Assembly: GCA_027600665.1 (NCBI GenBank)
Contig: JADGJL010000208.1
Coordinates: 1-31,893 of the forward strand
Source: Irineochytrium annulatum
Lineage: Eukaryota; Chytridiomycota; Chytridiomycetes; Chytridiales; Chytridiaceae
Direction: 5' to 3'
DNA: 31,893 nucleotides
The translations under genes and the position numbers were made by a program. Position 1 is the first letter of the stretch. Each line of letters begins with the position of its first letter. This document shows, in pieces, positions 1 to 9,394 of the stretch. The notes below the pieces were generated by a model. That model was not told where the DNA came from and did not search any database. It was given only the letters and a program-made list of their open reading frames with translations.

Positions 1-490
1 GCACGTCCCTCGAGCCACCACGTGAGAACACGTTTAAATCCTCCCGACGCCGGAACGTGTTATCACGTTTGCTAAGAATTGAGTCCAACTACGTGAAAAC
101 ATGTATGCCCCCAACGCGCGTGTACTTTGTATCCTTTCAACGGTTGTTCCCGGCAGGGCGGCAGCCCTGCGCCAAGACGCAGTCAGAGTGACGACGTTGG
201 AGATCTTCGAGCTGTTCCTGGTAATCTCAACCGGAGGGCAACCCTTGGAATCTAGACCGAGGACAGGGTTGTGGTCACTTACCAAACACCACGAGCGCGG
301 CCGGAATCTCGAGAGGAAGAGATGGTAGTGACAGCAAGAGGTAACCACGTCTTGGGAGGATGCTACTATGATGCATAAGTATCCGGTGTAAAATGGGAGG
401 TCGGAGTGGGATAAATAAAACCGTGATTTTTGCTGTACAAAACCCTTTCCATCTCCGAATTCCTTGCTCAACTACCAACGTACACACAAC
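1..490. other. Non-coding region upstream of the permease
   Basis: I see no convincing coding sequence here; the open frames on both strands lack codon structure and similarity to anything I recognise. The segment holds three palindromes at 20-104 (separate entry) and an AT-rich stretch near 405-420 that could serve as a core promoter about 75-85 bp before the proposed permease ATG at 491. That promoter role is inference from position and composition only. Confidence 0.5.
20..104. repeat. Three regularly spaced ACGTG-N4-CACGT palindromes
   Basis: Palindromes of the form ACGTG-N4-CACGT lie at 20-33 and 55-68, and a third with one changed base (CATGT in the right half) lies at 91-104. Their starts are 35 and 36 bp apart. 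The first two also form an inverted repeat with each other (20-34 against 54-68, 14 of 15 pairs). The half-site ACGTG resembles the core bound by bHLH and bZIP factors (G-box/E-box like), so an operator or enhancer array is possible, but no function can be shown from sequence alone. Confidence 0.6.
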
Positions 491-3185
491 ATGGGCGACT
501 TCTCCCTCCCCGGGATCACCGCACCCGCGGCGAGTCTAAGGGGGCATGCGTCGGTTATGAAGCCAGTGAAAGGGATTTACACGGAAAAGATCGCCAGCCC
601 TGCAAGAAATCAATGGAGGGCCACGTCGACGACGCCCACGGGCCGTCAGGGCACTCGTCCGGCGACCTGCCGTACATAAGGGGTGCGCCCCTGAACCTGC
701 CGAGACCGCGCTCGATGATGACGGGGATGTCGAGGGTGTCCAGCGTGGGCCAGCGCGCGAAAGAGTATGTTGCTTTTGTGTGCTGGTTCGCCGCGTTGGC
801 TCCCGTTCTAATACTTCACACATTTTATCTCGTCGAGCAGGATGACAAAGGTGCAATATACGGAGAAAAGCCAGTCCTGTAAGTTTTTACAATTTTCCGT
901 CGTTTTCGAGTGTTTGCGCGTTCCTTCGAGTTTGGGCATTCAGTCTCACCTGCACGAAAGTCTTTGAGCTCCGCAAGCTCAGCGCCGGTACGCTCGGCAT
1001 CGTACACGTCCTGGCTCTTATATTCGGAAACATCTCGTCCGGTATTCTCGGGTGGTGGGAGGAGGGTTTGATTGATGGGTACGGCAACCACTTGGTGTGC
1101 TGGGCCGTTATGTTCACGTACTTTCTCTGCTTTTGCGGTGAGTGGGTGCTTTGCTTCGTGCAGTGGGTGCAGGCTTCGTTTCTAATCCTGCGTTTTTATG
1201 CCAGTGATCATGGCCGAGCTCATGCAGGCATTGCCGTTCATGGGTAGGTCATTTGTGTGTGTTCAAAAGCAAAGCACGGACGTCTGAGACAACAGCGCAC
1301 TTAGGTGGATTGGCCACGTACACACGGGCTTCATTCGGACCTTATTGGGGCTACGTTATTGGACAATGCGAGCTTGGGGAGTACACCCTGTACTGCGCCT
1401 CCGATCTTACCTATCTTGGCAGCCTGTAAGTTATCACTTGGGCGTCCAAAGGGCGAGTAATTAATGCTTTGAGCTACCAGCATCAGCATGAGCTCGAACT
1501 TGCAGCCGCTGTGGTGGGCTTTGTTCACCCTTGCTTCTTTTGGCACGCTTTTCATGTCACAGAAAGTTTTCTTCGGGACCCTGGTCGTGCTGATGGTCAC
1601 CAGCACAATCGTGCGTACCTTTTTTTTAATGGTTTTTAGCCGCCTGAAGCACACGACGGCTGTCATAATAACTACCGTATCAACAGATCCCGTTCGCAGC
1701 GCTTGGCGCCATGTTGCCTAGCTTTGACCCATATCAATGGGCGGTCGTCGATTTCTACATAAATTACTTTGGCGTCAACGGTACGAACGGGACGGCATTT
1801 GACGGGGCGGCGTTTAACGGGACGGCGCTAAACGGGACGGCACTGAACGGGACGCTGTGGGCAACGAATGGCACCACCGGAGGAGATTCGGCCGGACTAG
1901 AGGGCATCCCGCCGTTCTCGATCCTCACAGCCTTGTTCCCGACTTCGATCCTGGCAGGGCTGATAAACGGTATGCCGGGCATCCTCTACGATCTCTCAGG
2001 TAAGTCATTTCTTGTTTTTAAAGGATGACGTAATCCTTAATGCCCAAAAAAAAAAAAACAAAAAAAAAAAAAGGCATTGAAATGGTACCCCTCATGGCCG
2101 AGGACTGCAAGGACTTTCTTAAGGACGGCCCTCGTGCTCTCTGGATGTGCGCGTTCATGAGCGTGGCTTTCTACACCGTCCTCGTGATCCTCTTGCCCTT
2201 CGTGCCACCGGGAGCGTACACCATGTCGGAGGCCATCATTTCCCCCCACCTGGACCCGCTGCTGACCATCTACGGGATTGAGGAGGGGTCGGGGTGGTTC
2301 ATTGCCATGACCTTTTTTGCAAACACCATGAACATCTCGAGCACGGTTGCGTACACATATGGATTCACACGGCTGGCGTACGCGGTTCGTATTTATTTGA
2401 TTATGGTTTATTCTTTCTCATTCTGAAATTGTAACGATGAGCTAACCCATTCCCATGATTGCTTCTTCGTTAAAAACAGCTCGCCCGCGGCGGCTACATG
2501 CCTACCTTCATGGCGCTCTCCGTCGTCCCGGGCAAGCAAGAACGCATCCCGTGGGCGGCCTGCTCCTTCGGCGTTGTGGTCGTGCTTGCCGTGGCGGCCT
2601 TGACCTTCTTTGAGGGTGGCGAGGTGGCCATGGTCCTCACTGTCTCTGGCTCCATTTACCTCGTGATAATGTATGGGTTCACTGGCATCTCCTATCTGTA
2701 CCTGTGGTGGAGGTTCCCGGATCTTAAGAGACCATGGAAATCGAGTTTCGGGCCCGCGGCTGCAGTTGGTGAGTCGTTTTTGGCTCTTGTACTTGCTTGA
2801 TTTCTAACTGCAATCCCCCCCGCCGCCCTCCCTGCGCAGTCGTCATCATCGTTTCAACATTTCTTCTCGTCATCCTTTGCTACCTGCACTGGTTGGCGAT
2901 GGTGATTTGCAGCGTCAAGCTCGTCGTTGGGATGATCTTCTTCTACATCGAGACGCGCCATACAAAACTCGTGATGAGCGAAGAAGGTATAACTTCCAAC
3001 CGTTTTGCTTGTGTGTACACAATGCTGATGTTGATCAATCAATCGCAGAGCGGTATATTCAGGATCACATTGACCCGCAGCAGAAGAAGATTTTTGACGA
3101 AGACGAATTAATTGCAGCGCCCGAGATAGTCGCGACGGCGCGGGTCGCGCAGATGGAGCCGCTGTTAGAGGAGGAGGAGGTGTAA
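491..3185 (+). CDS. APC-superfamily permease (amino-acid/ethanolamine type), about 10-12 exons
   Basis: This is a polytopic membrane protein, probably a plasma-membrane or vacuolar amine or amino-acid transporter. Exons that join in frame are 841-878, 944-1137, 1205-1243, 1305-1425, 1481-1610, 1687-1999, 2074-2384, 2480-2768, 2840-2986 and 3049-3185, giving 572 residues to the TAA. The first helix region (VLALIFGNISSG) and the following segment with AELMQALP match the layout of bacterial ethanolamine permeases and related APC proteins. Several hydrophobic helices follow, then a charged tail ending LLEEEEV. The 5' end is uncertain: the exon ending at 764 (donor GTATGT, acceptor at 840) has no ATG in its frame. 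One consistent solution is ATG 491, exon 491-553, intron 554-680, exon 681-764, which adds 49 residues. Substrate cannot be stated. Nothing links this gene functionally to the cyclase cluster downstream. Confidence 0.7.
1786..1860 (+). repeat. 15-bp coding minisatellite giving N-glycosylation sequons in the permease
   Basis: Five 15-bp units encode the pentapeptides NGTAF, DGAAF, NGTAL, NGTAL and NGTLW. With the flanking codons this makes six Asn-Gly-Thr sequons within about 32 residues, in a hydrophilic loop between predicted helices. The near-identical units suggest recent expansion by replication slippage. If the loop faces outside or the lumen it would be heavily N-glycosylated; that orientation is inferred. 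Confidence 0.8.
2046..2073 (+). repeat. Poly(A) run at the 3' end of a permease intron
   Basis: Two runs of A separated by a single C lie directly before the AAG acceptor of the intron 2000-2073. A polypyrimidine tract is normally expected here, so this intron relies on an unusual purine-rich 3' end. The frame joins correctly (Ser-Gly to Ile-Glu) if the AG at 2072-2073 is used. Sequencing error in run length would not affect the protein because the run is intronic. Confidence 0.7.
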
Positions 3186-3774
3186 GCGCGCGACGGCCGA
3201 GTTGATTCTCGTCCGCCCTTCACATTATAGTGTATGTAGTTAGTTATAATAGAAATGCCCTTGCCACCACCACTGCATCATTACCGCCTTATTCCCTTCG
3301 GGAGTTGGGATTCTGACCGGTCCGAACTACTTGCAGGATGTAACTCCAAATTATGGTGGAGGTACGCGTTGCAGTTCTTAGCGCCAACCGGCGAGGGCGT
3401 CGACACTTCAGCGCCATCTCCGTCCCTCCTCTGCGACGTCGACGGGCTTCCCGGCCGGGTGGTGGCCGGCGACGGCAGTGGGTCCCCAATTTTCTTTTTA
3501 CAGCTTCGAGGTGACGCGTTGTCCGTTTGATGGCCGCCTTCAGAGGGCTTTCGGGTGGGCAGACTACCCTGACGAGACGCTGGCAACGGCCGGGACGACT
3601 GGCAAACTCAAGAACGATCGCTCATCGCTACCCGCGTAATCTGCGAGGGCCTGGACGCCGATCTGCAGACGAAACCGGCAACCACCGCGAGCTCGGCCCT
3701 CGTTGAAGAGATTTCCGCTCTGTAACGGATGACGATCCAAATCGAGGGAGACCTCCAGCAGAAGGTTTTGGTCG
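3186..3774. other. Intergenic region between the permease and cyclase gene A
   Basis: No gene is supported. A 51-codon open stretch at 3573-3725 (+) ends in VEEISAL then TAA and reads somewhat like protein, but it has no ATG and no similarity to the other paralogues' 5' flanks. It may be a decayed exon or chance. The promoter of gene A must lie here; no TATA box or clear motif stands out. No AATAAA is seen after the permease stop. Confidence 0.5.
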
Positions 3775-6700
3775 ATGAACCCACTCCAGCTGGTCCCGCA
3801 GGCCGTCCGGGAGCTCGCGAAGGAGCCCGGCGGGCTCGAGCGCACCTGCCCAGCCGTCGACGCGGTCGAAGGCGCCGTCGTCGCTATGATCGACATCTCG
3901 GGTAAGGGCGCGTGATGCATGAGAGAGTCTCCTCATCTCGCGCGTGCTGGTTGCCTGAACTGCTCTTTACACGCAGGATATACAAAAATAACCACCTTTC
4001 TCACGAATCTGGACGCGTCCGCGGGCGGGGCGCGCGTTCGGGATATATTGAACCCGTCTTTCGTCACGATCATTGAATACGTTCACCGATGGGGTCAGTG
4101 ACGCCGTTCTTGCTGCTTTCAACCATATGGTGTTTTTCGTTGAATCTCTTCTCACAAGGGGGGAGCATAATCAAGTTTGCCGGAGACGCCGTGCTCGCCA
4201 GTTGGGGGTAACCTTTCTATCTTTGAGGCAACACTGGTCTGACGTCTGTCGATGTTGCAGGACAAAGAACTGCGACCAGACAGCAGAGCTATTGAAAGCA
4301 ACGATATGTAGTCTCGACCTCCTGGATGCCATGCGGGGCATGACCGTCAACCTGCGCAGCACCGCCAACGAGGCCGATCACATCCACACGCTGAAGATCC
4401 ACATCGGCATCGGGGTGGGTTCCATGTTGCAAGTGCTTGTCGGCAGCGATGGCGTCGAGCAGGGACAGAAGCCGCGGCGAGAGTTTTTCATCGCAGGGAA
4501 AGCCGTGATTGAGGCGGGCGAGATGCTGAATCGGGCTAGCAGCGGGGAGGTTGCGCTTCCAGCTCGCGCTTTTGCGCTCCTAGAGGATCACTTTGGCAAC
4601 TTTGGTTCGATCGCAGTGAGGAGCGACGGCATCTCGCTCTTATCGGAAAGGGTGGACCTTGTCGAGCTATCGCAACAGCTGCAGGGCTCACTAGTGAACT
4701 GGATTCGCACTAACGGTCTGCATGCAGCAGCATGTGAGGGTGACCTTGTGGACATCGACGACAGAAACTTGGAAATCTGCGACGGCCTCCTGCCCTTCCT
4801 CGAGGAATCCTTGGCGGCGCACATCTCTAAGGCCGCAACCAACCGTTACTACTCCACAAACCGAGTCAAAACGTCTGTCTTGGAGCGACAAACCACCTCG
4901 TCCAGCATCAAGCGTGGCAGCCTGGCGTCAAACCGGCCACGGAACATCGACTCGGACGTCGGCCAACTGCGCAACGTCTCGATCGTCTTCATCCGGTTCT
5001 CCGGCCTGTCCGTCGAAAGCATGGACGATCCTCAGACGCTGTCAACCGCGCAGGCAGTATTCGGCATTATCATGGAGACCCTGCGCAAATTGAACGGATG
5101 TCTCCGGCAGTTTGCTTGCGATGACAAGGCGAGCTCAGCGCTCATCGTTTTCGGACTCGCTGGGTTCGCGCATGAGAAGGGCGAGGAAAAGATCGCGTGC
5201 CTGGCCGCGTGGGATATATGCGCGAAGTTGAAGATGCTGATGGGATCTGGGTTCTCCATTGGCGTCACCTCCGGCACCGTGTACGTGTTTCTTTTTTTTC
5301 ACCGTTTGGACCGAGCAGGGGTTCACTCACTGGTGATTGCATATAGCTTCTACGGCATTGTCGGCAATGACAATAGGTCCGACAGCACCTGCATGGGCGT
5401 TGCCGTCAACCTCGCCGCCCGTATTATGACGCACACGCACTCGGCTGGCTGCGTGGTCTGCGACGAGCCGACTTACGCAAAGTCCGCCCAGGACTTCGAC
5501 TTCAACTCCTTGCCTGAGGTCCATTTCAAAGGTTCCGACGCCCCCGTCAAGATTTTCCAACTCGCTAAGAAGCGTATGGTCCGTGGCAACGCAGAGGAGA
5601 CCGGCGCGGGTATGGCGAAGCCAACTAAGTTGTACGGGCGGGATGCGGAGATGTCGACCATGCTGGAGCAGGTCGAGAGGTGGGTTGCTGGGGAGACCGT
5701 TCGGATACTGGTGCTGGGACGGTCGGGGACTGGAAAGTCTGCTCTAACCGCCTGGTTGAAAACCTCACTTACGGCAACTCATGGCAAAGAGCTGATCATT
5801 GGGTAGGAGAGAAACTTGCGCGGTCTTTATCTCTAATAGGTTCTTCCTTGTAGAACGGCTTATGGAATCGACGTGATGCAGAACTTTTATTATCACGGCC
5901 TGGAGCAGATTCTTACGTCCATGGCGTCTCAGCTTCTCGATTTGTTTGGCGACGACGGCAACGCCGCCTGCTCGCAAAACGAAGGCATGAACCGTGGAGC
6001 TGAAGCTTCGTCACCTCTCATTTTGAACCAACGCAAATTGAAAAAGCGAAGCAGGTCCAACTCCAGGGTTTCGTTCAGCTCTTCGCTCGCAATCACCGCG
6101 TCCAGCAAGCTATCCACGACGGAGCTTCGTGGACTTGCAAAGATCTTCCGGAAGCTAGGAGTATCGAAAGAGCGCGTGAGGATGTTGTGCAAAGCCATGC
6201 CGGCTCTTGTCCACAGCGATGACGACGGCGATTTGGTGCATATAAAGTCAGACCCTGGTTCGGAGCTTGCGAAAATTATTGCGGCAACACTTGCGAACGC
6301 TTTTAACAAGCTAACGATGGCGCTCAAGATCAAATTGGTCATTGTCTTGGAGGATGTGCAGTGGATCGATTCGACATCGTTCGAAATTGTATTAGAGTTC
6401 ATGTCGAAATGTCCAGAGGTGCTAATTCTAGGTTTGTCGCGGCCAGAGGAGGTTGGCCCTATAAACATACCCGCCGCGCTGACGATTATCTTTATTAGGA
6501 AATCAAACCGGCCATGAAGCCAGCCTTTAAGAAGCTGGAGACCGCCTCAGCGGTGCTCGAGTTAAGCATTCTTGATCAAAAAAGCACCCTCCAGCTCATC
6601 AGGAGCCAATTTGCCAATTCCCCCGTTCCAGTCCCAGACCACATCTTTGACAAGATCCTCGAGTGTGGGCAGGGAAACCCGTTAGTGTCGCACACCATCT

Positions 6701-9149
6701 GCCAGGCCGTCCGAGCGGATATCAACTCGCTTGCCAGCAGCAAGAGAACCGGCTCTACATTCGAGAACCTCAACATACCCGTCGACTCAACGTCTGCCGT
6801 GGTAGCACAGTACGATAACCTGGCAGCTTTTAACATTACTCACTCTACGGTAGACTGGACCGACTGAACCCGGAATTCCAAGTGGTCCTCCGTGTGGCGG
6901 CGGCTCACGGCCAATACTTCGAAATCCCAACCATTACTTCCGTCCTCCAGCAGCTCGGTGTCTTTGAGGGCCGTGAGGAAGTCATAACCGCCTCCTACGT
7001 GCGACAGCTCGTCGAAGAGCAAGACATTTTCCACTTTATTATCGTATCGGACGCTGTTTGCTCGTTCTCGCACTTCCTGATCCAACAAGGTATTTTAAAG
7101 AGCTTGACGCCGTCGTGGCTGGAGGCCGTACATGTGGAGTTTGTGAATCTCTATGAGACTTTGCTGAGTGATAATGATAATGGGATGGTTATCTCGTCAC
7201 TGCTGCATCATCTGATGAAGGTGCCGGGTGAAGCCGAGAGGAAACAAAGGTATCTGAAAGCGGCCTTTATCATTGCGGCGGAGCAATTTCGCCCTGCAGA
7301 GGTTGGCGTCTTGTCGTGTTCCCGAGCTGACCTTACCATGTAAAGGGGTTTGAGTATTATCATATGCTAGAAGATTTGCAGCTGCCCCGAAGGTTAGATC
7401 TTTCGGAGGAGTTGCTTGAATCAAAGCATCTCGTGAACCTGTACATGCAGGCTGGGTAAGTTGTAATACGTCACGAATCGAATCTAATACCTTGCAGCGA
7501 CCCGTTCACAATCTTTGAGGTCTTACAAAAGTCGTTCAAGCGGCTAGGCTTCGTCTTTCCGCTCGTCAAAGACGGCAAAGGAAAAACTTTCAGTCTGCTG
7601 CTCAAGCTGTTCTCACGATTTTTAAAAGTCTCGTCGTCGAAGGAGAGCACGAGACGTCCCCTATTGTATCGAACCATCAACGAGCTTTTCCCCGAGTTCC
7701 TGAAAGAGTTCAACATGCAGCCCAATAAGCGGGGCCAAATTGTCGATGACTCAAAGCTGAAGGCCATGTTGACGGCGGCCGGCGACTTGTTGACCATTGA
7801 AAGCACAAACACTTACGTTGCGCTGCAGACCCGCAAGGGTCTTGAAACGGTCCTGCTGTTTCTCATTCGGGCGGTGCTGTGTCCCGTCATTGCGCCGAAT
7901 TTCGACATAGCTAAAGCATGTATCACGGCACAACTAAATATAGTGTTCTACTTTGACCTACCGCTCTTCAGCAAGATGTTATCAAGGCGACAGACTACAA
8001 TCTATATGGAGCCTGAGAAGGCCGCTGAGCTGGACCCGTTCTCGGTCCACATGTATCACGGGGTGTGTCTAGGGCTCGGCGTCGTGGCGAACTGCGCGTG
8101 CAAATGGGACGAGGCGCTTCGTTGGGTCGGAATGACGACCAGGATCGACCCTTTGTTGCACTGGGATGTCGCAGAGTTTGGGAGAGGGTGCCGACAAAGC
8201 CTTTTCTTCAACTCGCGCGTGGTTGGTGACTTTGTGGTATTCAGGCGTTGCATCGAAGAGATACTTGAGAAATACACTGAGGTTGATCTCGGTGAAAGTA
8301 CGTACGCGGCGACGAAGTTATACATGTCGGCGCTTCTGCTGATGGACGGGTCGGTGGTGGAGGCACGCGATCTCTACATAACATACGTACCTCTTATAGC
8401 GGTGTCGGAAAAGGCAATATGTCGTTTTTCTTTGTTTTCGCTAACGGTCTATTCAGGACGCTGACACAACGAGTGGTGTCAGACAATCGTACGATTTGTG
8501 TGTCAGACTTCAACTGGAGGTCTTCTTCATGTATCATCCGGAAACACAGGCAGAGCCAGCTTGGCGCCAGAGGGCGACCGAGTCAATAGTCTTACTCTTT
8601 CATCACATGGGGAGATTTATCGATTTCCAGGTAATCTTCTCATAATCTCCCGGCGAGTCCATAAAAAACTAATCGAACGAATGAAAACAGAGAAAGGCTC
8701 AGACGTTGGTTTTACTTTCTGCAATCCTTCTGTTGTTCGACGTGGTTATTCAGTTCCGCGTAATGCCTTCATATTTTGCTGACTGGGACAGTAAGCATGC
8801 AGCTGTCATACAGGAGATGTTGAGGTCTGCGAGAGCCAACTCTAATCTTGCAAGCCGGAGAAACCCAGCCAAGGGTCACATTAACAAAATGACGAAAGCA
8901 ATTGAGCTCCTTATGAAAAGCGACTGTGGTGGTTTCCTACGTCTGATGGCAACTGTGCTACTAAAAAAAAAGTTGTACTGGTGGCCAGAATGCTATCGGC
9001 TTCGACTGCAGGCGGCAGCCTTTAGAGTCCGATTGCTTTTACAAAAGGAGAAAGGTGAAGAGATGCGGGCACTTCGCCAGGATTTAATGCGATACTTTCG
9101 GTCTATTGGCGACCAAGCTGAGATAGCGATGTTGGGCGATGCCTTTTAA
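3775..9149 (+). CDS. Gene A: soluble adenylyl cyclase (ADCY10)-like protein, intact, 1594 aa
   Basis: Predicted class III nucleotidyl cyclase of the cytosolic sAC type. Twelve exons join in frame: 3775-3901, 3977-4093, 4159-4207, 4261-5280, 5347-5802, 5854-6451, 6499-6809, 6854-7301, 7346-7455, 7498-8413, 8457-8630, 8691-9149 (4785 nt). C1 (about residues 35-200) has the metal-binding Asp40 in IDISGYTK and Asp91 in KFAGDAVL. C2 (about 305-500) has Thr452, Asn459 and Arg463 in STCMGVAVNLAAR. A P-loop ATPase follows, with Walker A GRSGTGKS at 562-569 and Walker B LVIVLED at 751-757. The remainder (about 860-1594) is a helical region like the C-terminal part of animal sAC. The start is set by the matching MIPLQLVPQ N-termini of B and D. 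The intron after 8413 has a GC donor and the one after 6451 a weak GTTGGC donor; both are supported by homology. No signal peptide or membrane segment is evident. Confidence 0.87.
8414..8456 (+). other. GC-AG intron in gene A
   Basis: Joining codon AAG (8411-8413) to GAC (8457) gives EK-DADTTSGVRQ, which matches KQ-DVDTTSGVRQ in B (where the same intron is GT-AG) and VQ-DTDATTGVRP in D (where there is no intron). The donor dinucleotide in A is therefore GC (GCAATA). Reading through would leave a frame that stops at 8462. Confidence 0.8.
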
Positions 9150-9394
9150 AATCCCGCAAATTCCCATTAATTGACCGCAGTTTATTAGAGGCAAATACAC
9201 GCTAATCACCTCATCGTGAGCGACTATTATCTATACAACGCCCATAAATATGCACAAAATATCTGCTCCCGTTCGACGCCGATTGTAAGACCCGAGTCGA
9301 ACGCCGACTCGCATAGCAACAGCTTGGGACCTCAATGCCGTGCAAAAACAATCCAAAACTGACTGTTTCAAACAAACTTCGTACAGCCGCCGCC
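9150..9394. terminator. Shared 3' intergenic region of convergent genes A and B
   Basis: These 245 bp hold the 3' ends of both genes. AATAAA on the minus strand (TTTATT at 9181-9186) could be the polyadenylation signal of B, about 210 nt past its stop. No AATAAA is seen for A. A 7-bp inverted repeat, GTTCGAC/GTCGAAC, lies near 9275-9300. Overlapping 3' UTRs are likely in so short a space. Confidence 0.5.

Noticed and set aside
2040..2426. ATG at 2040 as a start of a separate Lys-rich protein
   Set aside because: The poly-Lys codons are the intronic poly(A) run; the following residues join in frame to the upstream permease exon.
5929..6468. Minus-strand open frame of 179 codons
   Set aside because: It is antisense to the ATPase exon of gene A and has no features of its own.
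5600..6500. NLR-type immune receptor or bacterial STAND regulator as the identity of the ATPase genes
   Set aside because: The P-loop ATPase is preceded in the same protein by two class III cyclase domains, which is the sAC architecture.
9150..9394. tRNA-like GTTCGA sequence in the A-B spacer
   Set aside because: No cloverleaf, anticodon stem or box A could be fitted around it.
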